Notes under the pieces: generated by a model
What the model was told of the DNA's origin: nothing
Databases searched by the model: none
The model's input: only the letters and a program-made list of their open reading frames with translations
In this document: positions 21,478 through 28,681 of the stretch, piece by piece
How the letters are laid out: each line of letters opens with the position of its first letter
Position numbering within the stretch: position 1 is the first letter of the stretch
Made by a program: the position numbers and the translations under genes
DNA from: CAZTDD01 sp964612675
GTDB lineage: Bacteria; Hinthialibacterota; Hinthialibacteria; Hinthialibacterales; JAKPRU01
Reading direction: 5' to 3'
Length of the DNA: 28,681 bases
Assembly (NCBI GenBank): GCA_964612675.1
Contig: CAZTDD010000090.1
Location: forward strand, 1-28,681

Positions 21478-22905
21478 ATGAAACCAATGAGACGAACATC
21501 CCCTGCGATCCTGGTGCTGGCTCTGTGGATGCTTAACGGATGCGCCGTGCTCTCGCCGACCAACCCTTATCGCCCGGTTTCGCCCCAACTTCGTTTCGAG
21601 GCGCGTGACAATCGGCCTGATGCTCAGACCCTGTCGGCTCCCGGGGATTTTGGAAAGCTCAGCCTTTCCGAGGCCATTGCAATCGCATTGGAGAACAATC
21701 CCGAAATCGTGGCGACAGGTTACGATGCCGCGGCGGCTCAAGCCCGCAAAGACGGGGCCTGGGGGGCGATGCTGCCGTCTCTGTCGGCGGAAGGCGCCTA
21801 TACCGATTATCTCGACGATCAACGTCTTGTGCCCGCGCGATACAACGGGGAACCCGGGACTTTCAGCGACACAATCTACGCAGGGGATCTGGTTATAAGG
21901 ATGCCCCTATTCGCCGGTGGCACACTGATCAACGAGGCTCGCGCGGCGAAACTTCTGAGCCAGGCCGCGGAACACAGCCTTGGCCGGACCCGCGAGGAAC
22001 TCGTGTTCAACGTGACGAGCGTGTTCTACGGCATTCTGGCGCAGGAACAACTAATCGAGTCGCTCTCGTTCTCGCGAGAGGCCCTTGAGTCTCATCTTAA
22101 GCGCGTCAACGACCTGATCGCGGCGCAGAAAGCGGCCATAGTGGACCGGTTGCGCACGGAAGTCCGCCTGGCTGATGTTCGGCAGAAGATCGTGGCCGAA
22201 CGGAACACCCTCGCGATCCAGAAGCAACTCTTAACAAACCTGATGGGCGTCGAGGCGACAAGCCGGACCTTCGGGCTGCAAGGAACACTGGACGAATCGA
22301 CGACCAGTTCCCTCTCGCTGGAGGAGGCAGTGGCTGCCGCCTTCGCAAACCGTCCCGACTATCTGGCGGCGCGCAAGGAACTTGAGGCGCAGGCAAAACG
22401 ACTCGACGTCGCACGCGGGGCGCAGTCGCCAACGGTCAGCCTTTTCGGCGCGTATGGAGGGCGTTGGGCGGCGGACCCGAGCGAACAACCGGTGGGTACC
22501 GACGACTCCGAGGATGTGGGCCGGGTAGGGATAGGGATCGAGATTCCGCTTTTCCAGGGCGGGCGGATTCGCACGCGGGTGAAGGAAGAGCAAGCCAAAC
22601 TGGCCGCCGCCCAGGAGCGGTTGCACAAGATGGAACTTCAAATCCGGCTCGAGGTTGAAACCGCTCTTCTGAATTTCGCTTCCGCGTTGGAACGTGTTCA
22701 GACGCTTCGCAAGTCCGTGGAGCAGGCCGAGGAGAGTTTGCGTATCGAACGGCAGAAATACGAAGTCGGCAAAGGTGCCATCGTGGATGTCCTCGATGCT
22801 CAGGCAGCCTTGCTCGAAGCCGAGACCAACTATTACCGCGTGCTGGCCGACGTCCAGGTCGCCCGCGCGCAGATCGAACTGGCAACGGGAGAAACAACGG
22901 AATGA
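21478..22905 (+). CDS. TolC/OprM-family outer-membrane efflux lipoprotein
   Basis: The 475-residue protein forms the outer-membrane exit duct of a tripartite efflux pump. A lipobox (ALWMLNGC, Cys22) indicates an OprM/NodT-type lipoprotein. Two outer-membrane-efflux repeats follow. Each opens with a LSLSEAIAIALENNPE / LSLEEAVAAAFANRPD type helix and contains a beta-barrel hairpin (around IRMPLFAGG and IEIPLFQGG) and long Ala/Glu/Arg-rich coiled coils. The end, VGKGAIVDVLDAQAALLEAE, is typical of the family. The ATG at 21478 has a GGAG about 10 nt upstream. The stop overlaps the start of the adaptor gene (ATGA), so the two are translationally coupled. It follows the arsenic unit by about 150 bp. 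Confidence 0.93.
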   Translation: MKPMRRTSPAILVLALWMLNGCAVLSPTNPYRPVSPQLRFEARDNRPDAQTLSAPGDFGKLSLSEAIAIALENNPEIVATGYDAAAAQARKDGAWGAMLPSLSAEGAYTDYLDDQRLVPARYNGEPGTFSDTIYAGDLVIRMPLFAGGTLINEARAAKLLSQAAEHSLGRTREELVFNVTSVFYGILAQEQLIESLSFSREALESHLKRVNDLIAAQKAAIVDRLRTEVRLADVRQKIVAERNTLAIQKQLLTNLMGVEATSRTFGLQGTLDESTTSSLSLEEAVAAAFANRPDYLAARKELEAQAKRLDVARGAQSPTVSLFGAYGGRWAADPSEQPVGTDDSEDVGRVGIGIEIPLFQGGRIRTRVKEEQAKLAAAQERLHKMELQIRLEVETALLNFASALERVQTLRKSVEQAEESLRIERQKYEVGKGAIVDVLDAQAALLEAETNYYRVLADVQVARAQIELATGETTE

Positions 22906-24230
22906 TACCATCCCAGACATGCCGCCTCGAAAAGGTACGCATCCTTAGAATCGCCGGTCCCATGCTGGCGGCATTTTCAATCGCGTTGGCTTTTGCCGGT
23001 TGTGGCGGTGGAGACGGCGGCCCCGCGCAGCCGCAGAAGAAAGCACCGCTCGTCCAGATAGAGACCGTCGCAACAGGCCAGATACAGCGGGCAATCGAAT
23101 TGACCGGCGAAGTGACGCCTATCGAGTCCATTCAGATCAGTTCCACGGTGGAAGGTCCCATCGGTTACTGCCCCTGGCGGGAAGGGGACCGCGTCGAAGC
23201 CGGACAGAAGCTCATCGAAATCCATCGCGAGCTTTACCGGGCCGAAGTCAAGGCAGCCGAGGCCGCGCTGGCGGTGGCGAACGCAAAATTGGCCGATATC
23301 GAGGCGGGAACCCGGCCCGAGGAGATCGAACAAGCCCGGCAGAGCGTCCGCGAGGCTGAGCAAAGCGCCGCTTACGAGAAGGCCGACTTCGATCGAATTG
23401 CGCAATTGGTTGAGACTGGCACCTTGCCGGGAGAGGACCTGGAAAAGGCCCGCGTCAAGCTGACCGCCGCCGAGGCGAAACTGAACGCCGCCCGTCAGCA
23501 GCTCGAAATGCTGGAAGCGGGCTTCACCCGCACGGCCATCGCGGTACAGCAAGCAACGGTGAAAGAGGCCGAAGCCAGGCTCGATCTGGCGAAGGCGCGC
23601 CTGAACGAGTGCGTCATGGCCGCGCCCTTCTCAGGGACGATCACCAAGGTGTTTGTTCGCCAGGGCGACATGGCGGTGCCGAAAACGCCGCTACTCGAGA
23701 TGGCAGATCTGGAATCCCTGGTGGTCCGTTGCGCCGTGCCGGAAGCTCAGGCAGGTGCGGTGCGCCAGGGGATGAAGGCCGAAGTCCGGCTTGACACCCT
23801 GCCCGGCAGATCGTTGTCCGCCCAAGTGACGCGCGTCTTCCCTGAACTCGATCCGCGAATGAGAACTCGAACCATTGAACTGACGGTCCAGGATGATGCG
23901 GACCTTGCGCCGGGGATGTTCGGGCGCGTCCGGTTGATCGTCGAATCCGTCGATGATGCCGTCACCGTCCCGATTCAGGCCGTCATCGTTACGCCGTCGG
24001 GAGCGCAGGTGGCTTTCATCACTGCTGACGGCAAGGCCGCGCAACGCAAAGTTCAGACCGGCATCGAGCAAAGCGGGCGAGTCCAGATTCTCTCCGGGCT
24101 CAAGCCGGGCGAAAAAGTTATCGTCGCCGGTCAGGAAAAACTCAAGGACGGCGCGGACATCCGCCTCCCCGGCCCGCCCAAGGATGGACAAACCGCCCCG
24201 GCGGTTCCCCAGAAAGGCGCAAAGCTATGA
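22902..24230 (+). CDS. RND efflux periplasmic adaptor (membrane fusion protein), lipoprotein
   Basis: The 442-residue adaptor bridges the inner-membrane pump and the TolC duct. The lipobox ALAFAGC (Cys34) anchors it to the inner membrane. The order is lipoyl half (IQISSTVEGPIGYCPWREGD), a long coiled-coil hairpin (about residues 105-235, rich in Ala/Glu/Arg repeats), the second lipoyl half (APFSGTITKVFVRQGDMAVP), the beta-barrel domain and a membrane-proximal domain (VTVPIQAVIVTPSGAQVAF), ending in a Pro-rich tail. The ATG overlaps the TolC stop. The long hairpin is unusual among AcrA-like adaptors and closer to types that pair with lipoprotein ducts, though I cannot measure this. Substrates are unknown. 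Confidence 0.93.
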   Translation: MIPSQTCRLEKVRILRIAGPMLAAFSIALAFAGCGGGDGGPAQPQKKAPLVQIETVATGQIQRAIELTGEVTPIESIQISSTVEGPIGYCPWREGDRVEAGQKLIEIHRELYRAEVKAAEAALAVANAKLADIEAGTRPEEIEQARQSVREAEQSAAYEKADFDRIAQLVETGTLPGEDLEKARVKLTAAEAKLNAARQQLEMLEAGFTRTAIAVQQATVKEAEARLDLAKARLNECVMAAPFSGTITKVFVRQGDMAVPKTPLLEMADLESLVVRCAVPEAQAGAVRQGMKAEVRLDTLPGRSLSAQVTRVFPELDPRMRTRTIELTVQDDADLAPGMFGRVRLIVESVDDAVTVPIQAVIVTPSGAQVAFITADGKAAQRKVQTGIEQSGRVQILSGLKPGEKVIVAGQEKLKDGADIRLPGPPKDGQTAPAVPQKGAKL

Positions 24231-24263
24231 TGTTCACTCATTACTCGAATGGAGGTCATCCAC

Positions 24264-25142
24264 ATGTTTAGCCGAATCATTGTCGCAACCGATTTGTCGC
24301 TGGCGTCGTTCGCCGTCGTTGACTGCGTGAAGGGCCTGCGGGCGTTCGGCGCGCGCGAGTGCCTGCTCCTGCAATGCGTGAGCGCGCTGGAAGGCGCATC
24401 CACGGCCCTGTCCTACACGACGGAATACCTGGAAGCCAACATGGCGGAACAGAAGCGCGCCTTGGAAGAACAAGGGTTTTCCGTCGAAGCGCACGTCGCT
24501 TTTGGCCCACCGAAGACGGAAATCAATCGCATCGCACAGAAAGAGGGGTATTCGCTGGTCGTGGTCGGCTCTCGGGGGCACACTCTCGTCGGAGAGTTTC
24601 TCCTTGGGGGTGTCGCCGAGGCTGTGATTCATCACGCCGAAACACCCGTCCTGTTGCTCCGACTCCAAATTGCAAAGGGCGACAAGACAATCTGCTGCCA
24701 AGCCGCAAGGTGCGAGTTCGCCGAACATGTGCTCTTTCCCACCGACTTTTCGGAAAACGCGGACCACGCCTTCCGATATGTTGAAAAAATCGTGGCCGAT
24801 GGCGTCCGCCGGGTGACGTTGCTTCACGTTCAGGACAAGACCCGCATCGATCCGCATCTGCGTCATCGGCTCGACGAGTTCGACGAGATCGATCACGGAC
24901 GCCTCGACAAGATGAAATCGCGTTTGGCCGAAAAGGGTGATGCGAAAATTGATATAGAGGTGATCTTCGGCCATCCCACCCGGGAAATCCTGAGAGTAAT
25001 TCGGGAGCAGGACGTGAACCTGGTTCTGATGGGAAGCCAGGGGCGGGGCTTCGTCGAGGAGGTTTTCCTCGGCAGCGTCAGCCACAATGTGGCTCGTCAT
25101 TCCGACGCCGCAGTCATGCTGATTCCCGCGAAACGCTCATAG
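24264..25142 (+). CDS. Tandem-domain universal stress protein
   Basis: The 292-residue cytoplasmic protein contains two UspA domains. Each starts with a beta-strand and Asp (RIIVATDLSLAS; HVLFPTDFSENADHAFRY) and ends with an ATP-binding-type signature, GSRGHTLVGEFLLGGVAEAV in the first and GSQGRGFVEEVFLGSVSHNV in the second. Both signatures follow the G-x2-G-x9-G(S/N) pattern closely, so ATP binding is plausible. The start is the ATG at 24264, preceded by GGAGGT with a suitable spacer. The in-frame ATG at 24249 would overlap that site. It lies between the RND adaptor and pump genes, suggesting a stress-linked accessory role in the efflux operon, although its action there is not established. 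Confidence 0.9.
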   Translation: MFSRIIVATDLSLASFAVVDCVKGLRAFGARECLLLQCVSALEGASTALSYTTEYLEANMAEQKRALEEQGFSVEAHVAFGPPKTEINRIAQKEGYSLVVVGSRGHTLVGEFLLGGVAEAVIHHAETPVLLLRLQIAKGDKTICCQAARCEFAEHVLFPTDFSENADHAFRYVEKIVADGVRRVTLLHVQDKTRIDPHLRHRLDEFDEIDHGRLDKMKSRLAEKGDAKIDIEVIFGHPTREILRVIREQDVNLVLMGSQGRGFVEEVFLGSVSHNVARHSDAAVMLIPAKRS

Positions 25143-25189
25143 CTTTGGACAATAGACGGAGATGTTTTCCTCTCGAAAGGAGATAAATG

Positions 25190-25258
25190 ATGGATACCAC
25201 AAATCCAAAACCAGCCATCATGATGTGCACGTGCAGCGGCGCGAACAATCAGGCTTGA
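25190..25258 (+). pseudogene. Truncated DGC-domain protein relic
   Basis: After AAAGGAG (25176-25182), an ATG opens MDTTNPKPAIMMCTCSGANN, then QA and a TGA. This is the normal beginning of a DGC-family protein (compare APKLIFPCSGAADTGE in the intact copy at 17601). Reading through the stop gives VAANAAI and then another stop, still resembling the family's next helix before similarity ends. The rest of the gene is missing, so this is a degraded remnant with an intact ribosome-binding site. Confidence 0.65.
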
Positions 25259-25313
25259 GTCGCGGCGAATGCGGCCATATAACCATTGTTATGCCTGAAA
25301 AAAGGAGATTGCA

Positions 25314-25719
25314 ATGAAACAAATTGTCGAAATATTAAAGTCAATGGACTTCACCTTCTTTAGGAAGTGGAAAACATAAAGTATCGCCCGCTATGCATCT
25401 TACAGAAAAAAAGGCGCTGTTTTTGGATGTCAGATCTACGAAGGAACTCGAAACAATTTCTTTCGGTTTAATTCATCACATGCCTGTTCTTCATATCCCC
25501 ATAAATGAGGTGCCTGAACGAGTCTCAGAAATTCCGAGGGATAAAATTGTCGGTGTGTTTTGTTCCTCAGCAGTCCGGTCAACAATGGTGTACCTTTATC
25601 TAAGGGCGCTCGGGTTTGACAAGGTGAGAATCATTGAAGGCGGTTATGCTGAACTTGTCGAAGAGCTTACGCCCGGTAAATTGCTGAAACACTTTTCCCG
25701 CAATGATGGTGAGAAATGA
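25314..25719 (+). pseudogene. Rhodanese-domain protein with a one-base frameshift
   Basis: AAAGGAG precedes the ATG at 25314, which encodes MKQIVEILKSMDFTFF and then runs to a TAA at 25377-25379. From 25366 the +1 frame reads SGKHKVSPAMHLTEKKALFL and continues without a stop to 25719 as a rhodanese domain. Joining the two frames at about 25362-25365 (AGGA, one base too many) restores a continuous protein of about 134 residues. The domain has LDVRSTKELE and the active loop FCSSAVRST with the catalytic Cys (residue 57 counted from the internal ATG at 25393). The second frame could start at that ATG but has no ribosome-binding site. Rhodaneses move sulfane sulfur to thiol acceptors. The end overlaps the TauE/SafE start by 4 nt. 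A sequencing error is possible. Confidence 0.75.
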
Positions 25720-26510
25720 ACTTACTGATAGTCAGCATAATCGTATTTGCCATCGCGATCATCATGACGATGACAGGCCGGGGTGGGGGGAATTTTTATG
25801 TGTTGGTCCTGGTTGCGGCCGGACAGGCCATGCACCAGGCGGCAACATCGGCGCAGTTCATTCTTATCTTAACTGCTTTTGCAGGGATGTTGGTATTCCA
25901 GAAAAACAAGACTGTTGATTGGAAGCTCGCGCTTGTTATCGATCCCCCAACGGATATTATGGCGTTCGTTGGAGGATATTTTTCCAGCTATGCCAGCAAT
26001 GTTTCTTTAAAATTGCTGTTAGCAGGACTTCTTGTCATCACTGGGTTCTTGATGCTCGTAAAATTAAAAGAACGCCCCATTCATTCTACAAAGAAATTTG
26101 GTTACTGGCACAGAGATTTTCAAGGACAAAGATATGTAGTCAATCTCTGGTACACGATTCCCATTACTGCGCTGGCCGGCTTAGCTGCCGGTGCGGTGGG
26201 GATATCCTGCGGCTCATTTAAAGTCCCCTTAATGGTTTTGCTGTGTGGGGTTCCTATGCGGATTGCTGTTGGAACATCTTCGGCGATGGTTGCCGCAACG
26301 GCCAGTATGGGTTTTATCGGTCATGCCACACAAGGGCATTTCGATCCTAAAGGTGCGATTCCATTTGCATTAGTCGCTGTGTTTGGCGGACTGATAGGAG
26401 GCAAATTCGCCTTGAAAACCAAACCGGAAAAATTAAACAAAATATTTGCATACACAACATTGGTAGCCTCTCTGTTTATGATTTTCAATGCTTTCTTTTC
26501 TAGAGGATAA
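25716..26510 (+). CDS. TauE/SafE-family (TSUP) sulfur-anion permease
   Basis: The 264-residue polytopic protein has seven to eight hydrophobic segments and the family's paired Gly-rich motifs: MTGRGGGNFYVLVLVAAG with AATSAQFIL near the N-terminus, and GISCGSFKVPLMVLLCGVPM followed by AVGTSSAMVAA and GFIGH in the second half. The family moves sulfite, sulfoacetate, taurine products or similar anions across the inner membrane. The ATG overlaps the rhodanese stop (ATGA), so the two work as a pair in sulfane-sulfur or sulfite handling. Codon use is visibly more A/T-rich than in the flanking adaptor, Usp and RND genes, suggesting separate acquisition. Confidence 0.9.
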   Translation: MNLLIVSIIVFAIAIIMTMTGRGGGNFYVLVLVAAGQAMHQAATSAQFILILTAFAGMLVFQKNKTVDWKLALVIDPPTDIMAFVGGYFSSYASNVSLKLLLAGLLVITGFLMLVKLKERPIHSTKKFGYWHRDFQGQRYVVNLWYTIPITALAGLAAGAVGISCGSFKVPLMVLLCGVPMRIAVGTSSAMVAATASMGFIGHATQGHFDPKGAIPFALVAVFGGLIGGKFALKTKPEKLNKIFAYTTLVASLFMIFNAFFSRG

Positions 26511-26535
26511 AAGAAAATAACTGTAGGAATCGAAT

Positions 26536-28681
26536 ATGAAACTGACACAATATGCTGTAAATCGCCGTCTGGCCACCAGTGCCATCCTGGTAGCGCTCGT
26601 GGTGCTGGGTCTGTACGGGCTGCTGCGCTTGCCGGTGGACTTCCTGCCGGAGATCACCTACCCGATGATCAAGGTCCACATCTGGTGGCGCGGGGCTACA
26701 CCGGAAGAGATTGACAAGAGCATTGCCGATCCTATCGAGCGGCAAATGGCCACGGTGGACGATCTGGATTACTTGGAATCGTCCTCCATCGAGGGCATGT
26801 ACACGCTGTTGGCGAACTTCAAGTACGGCGTGGATGTCAATGTGGCGTATCAGGACGCGTTGGCGGCGATGGCGCGCGCGGCCCGGCAGCTACCGGCCGA
26901 CATCGACCCGCCCATCATCATCAAAGCGGACCCGTCGCAGTTGCCGGTCGTGCAGTTGACCATCAGCAGTGACCAATGGGATCTGGTGCAGCTTCGCACG
27001 TGGGTGGAAGAATGGTTGCAGGACCAACTGTTGGCGGTTCCGGGCGTGGCCGGGACCGAGATCGTTGGCGGACTCAAACGAGAAATCCGTGTCCACCTGA
27101 ATCCGGACGCCCTGGAAAAGTATGGCATCGGGCTGCCTGACGTGTTGAGACGCCTGCGGGAGGAGAACATCGAGCAGTTCGGCGGGCGCGTCACGGTCGG
27201 CCCCAAAGAAATCATCGCCCGAGCCATGGGCGAATACAAGTCGCTTGATGAGATTCGCGATGTGCTCCTAACGCGCGATGGGCGAGCAAAGGTCTATGTG
27301 CGCGATGTGGCCGAGGTGCTCGACTCGCATGAGGAAGCGCGCGTGATTACGCGCCTGAACGGCCATCCCTGCGTCAAGCTGAGCGTCCTCAAGCAGGCTA
27401 ATGCCAACACGGTCGAGGTGGCCGAGGCGGTAAGCGGCCGGATTGCGGAGTTGGGGCCGGGGCTGCCGGAAGGTATGACCATCGGCATGGTTGAAAACCA
27501 GGCCGATTACGTGACCGCGGCGCTGGCCGGCGTGCGCAACGCCGCGGGTGAAGCGGCAATTCTGGTCATCCTCATTGTCTGGCTGTTTGTCGGCTCCTGG
27601 CGGCAGGTGCTCGTCTTGATGATCGCCATTCCCCTGACGCTGGTCCTGAACTTTGGCCTGATGAAGCTGGCCGGTTTCTCGCTCAACATTTTCTCCCTCG
27701 GAGGGCTGGTGATCGCCATCGGCGTACTGCTCAGCAACTCGATCGTGGTGATCGAAAACATCACTCGGTGGCGGCAGGAAAACGTGGGTGGCGACGAACA
27801 TGGCATGGCTGTCAAGCCCATCAATCGCCTGGCGGTGGACGCCGCCGCCGAGGTGGGCGTGGCGGTGCTGGCGGCGACGCTTTCGTTCCTGGCGCTGTTC
27901 GTTCCCTTCCTGCTGGTGCCGGGACTGGTCAGTCTGCTGTTTCGCGAGCTGATTCTGGTTATCGCCGGCATCGTCGTCATCAGTCTGATTGTAGCGTTGT
28001 CCGTCACGCCCATGCTGATGTCTATCGTCTTCGGGCGGGTAGGATCTCAGACCGAACTCACCCGCTTTGACCGCTTCTTCAACCGCCTGACCGAAGGCTA
28101 TGTCTGGACGCTCGAAAGGATCATCCGTTTTCGATGGGTCGTTGTGCCCGCGTTCCTGATTGTTCTCGTCGCGGCCGCCTTACTCATGGGGCGTCTGGGC
28201 AGCGAATTCCTGCCGCAAATGGACGATGGCCGCATCATGGTCAAGGTGAAACTGCCGACCGGCGCTTCGGTGGCCGAGACCGACAAGGTCCTCGAGCGGA
28301 TCGAGGAACTGATCGGGGAAGACGAGCGTATCGAAAGCCTTTTCACCCTTTCCGGCGGCAAGGTCTGGGGCCTCTACACTTATGAGATCGCCAACGAGGG
28401 TGAGTTGAACATTCAGTTGGTTCCCCGCTCCCGTCGTCAAATAAGCACCGACGAATACATCGCTTATCTCAGACCGATCGTCGCCAAGGTCCCTGTCCCC
28501 GGCGGGAAAGCCATGGTCATGCAGATGAAACTCAAGGGCATCCGCAAACTGGGCGATGCCGACATCGAAGTCAAAATCAAGGGACAGGACATCGAACGGT
28601 TGTTCGATCTGGCGCGTCAGACCGCCGGCGCGATGAATCAGTTGGCTCATTTCACCAATGTCTATGTTTCCATGGACATGA
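26536..28681 (+). CDS. RND-family efflux pump (AcrB/HAE-like), 3' end outside window
   Basis: The frame is open from the ATG at 26536 to the window edge, giving 715 residues of a protein that is usually about 1,030 long. It starts MKLTQYAVNRRLATSAILVA (TM1), followed by the porter domain (WRGATPEEIDKSIADPIERQ, the region after PVDFLPEI). TM2-6 begin near residue 335 (AAILVILIVWLFVGSWRQVL), and a second porter half starts near residue 555 (GSEFLPQMDDGRIMVKVKLP). The TM4 motif reads IGVLLSNSIVVIENI. The Asp or Asp-Asp pair expected before IVVxEN is Ser400-Asn401, so a key proton-relay acid appears absent. The ribosome-binding site is weak (TAGGAAT). It belongs with the TolC and adaptor genes upstream, from which the sulfur cassette separates it. 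Confidence 0.92.
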   Translation, partial: MKLTQYAVNRRLATSAILVALVVLGLYGLLRLPVDFLPEITYPMIKVHIWWRGATPEEIDKSIADPIERQMATVDDLDYLESSSIEGMYTLLANFKYGVDVNVAYQDALAAMARAARQLPADIDPPIIIKADPSQLPVVQLTISSDQWDLVQLRTWVEEWLQDQLLAVPGVAGTEIVGGLKREIRVHLNPDALEKYGIGLPDVLRRLREENIEQFGGRVTVGPKEIIARAMGEYKSLDEIRDVLLTRDGRAKVYVRDVAEVLDSHEEARVITRLNGHPCVKLSVLKQANANTVEVAEAVSGRIAELGPGLPEGMTIGMVENQADYVTAALAGVRNAAGEAAILVILIVWLFVGSWRQVLVLMIAIPLTLVLNFGLMKLAGFSLNIFSLGGLVIAIGVLLSNSIVVIENITRWRQENVGGDEHGMAVKPINRLAVDAAAEVGVAVLAATLSFLALFVPFLLVPGLVSLLFRELILVIAGIVVISLIVALSVTPMLMSIVFGRVGSQTELTRFDRFFNRLTEGYVWTLERIIRFRWVVVPAFLIVLVAAALLMGRLGSEFLPQMDDGRIMVKVKLPTGASVAETDKVLERIEELIGEDERIESLFTLSGGKVWGLYTYEIANEGELNIQLVPRSRRQISTDEYIAYLRPIVAKVPVPGGKAMVMQMKLKGIRKLGDADIEVKIKGQDIERLFDLARQTAGAMNQLAHFTNVYVSMDM

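Noticed and set aside
22231..24191. Long antisense ORFs opposite the TolC and adaptor genes
   Set aside because: They are shadows of GC-rich coding sequence on the other strand and have no recognisable protein features.
25355..25366. Programmed frameshift like prfB (CTT-TAG)
   Set aside because: CTT TAG is not in the frame being read from the ATG at 25314. That frame reads TTC TTT AGG, so the slippery-stop arrangement is absent.
1..28681. tRNA or rRNA genes
   Set aside because: No cloverleaf with a GGTTCGAATCC-type arm and no rRNA-like sequence was recognised by eye on either strand. A tRNAscan run could still overturn this.

Overview
This is a 28.7 kb bacterial chromosome segment of moderate to high GC content. 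It looks like an environmental, probably Gram-negative, lineage. It encodes a TolC-family outer-membrane lipoprotein with an RND adaptor and pump, several secreted proteins and lipoproteins, a Tat-type Cys sulfatase and an SGNH hydrolase. Non-coding palindromic repeats are abundant. The sulfatase and repeat load would suit the PVC/Planctomycetota-Lentisphaerota or Hydrogenedentota-like groups, but nothing in the window fixes the phylum and I hold that guess loosely.

Region 1 (1-4788, + strand) is an accessory cluster of proteins I cannot name. It holds the 3' part of a helical-repeat-like protein, a secreted metzincin-type zinc protease, two tandem paralogues (a lipoprotein and a secreted protein), and a second, unrelated pair of tandem secreted paralogues. 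Two separate tandem duplications beside a protease suggest an evolving exported module.

Region 2 (4979-8360) is more ordinary. A minus-strand group holds an RbsC-type ABC permease, a Maf/YhdE-type nucleotide pyrophosphatase and a small hypothetical protein. dapA runs divergently. The intergenic region between the permease and dapA carries a 141-bp MITE-like element with 16-bp perfect terminal inverted repeats and a 10-bp target duplication, inserted into another repeat.

Region 3 (8361-13095, - strand) reads SGNH hydrolase, sulfatase, then a solitary phage-type terminase large subunit with a winged-helix-like N-terminal extension. The three genes are about 20 bp apart and there are no other phage genes.

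The 13096-14257 gap contains several hairpins, a 15-bp tandem repeat, a possible 32-codon membrane-peptide ORF and a second MITE-like element with a 5-bp target duplication.

Region 4 (14177-21471, + strand) is an arsenic/thiol-redox/sulfur operon. It runs: ArsR regulator with a CVC metal motif and a clear promoter/operator; YraQ/ArsP-like permease; CPKC mini-thioredoxin; YeeE/YedE transporter; DGC-domain protein; membrane-anchored thioredoxin; a SurA-N-like/thioredoxin fusion lacking a PPIase core; CcdA; and ACR3 arsenite exporter. A relic of a second permease C-terminus follows. Most genes have strong AAGGAG-type ribosome-binding sites and very short or overlapping junctions. A plausible reading is metalloid sensing and efflux coupled to a CcdA-driven periplasmic thiol relay and sulfur import.

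Region 5 (21478-28681, + strand) encodes a TolC-like protein, an RND adaptor, a tandem universal stress protein and an RND pump that runs off the window end. The set is interrupted at 25143-26510 by a visibly more AT-rich sulfur cassette: a DGC-protein relic, a rhodanese with a one-base frameshift, and a TauE/SafE permease. The RND pump lacks the acidic residue expected in the TM4 proton relay.
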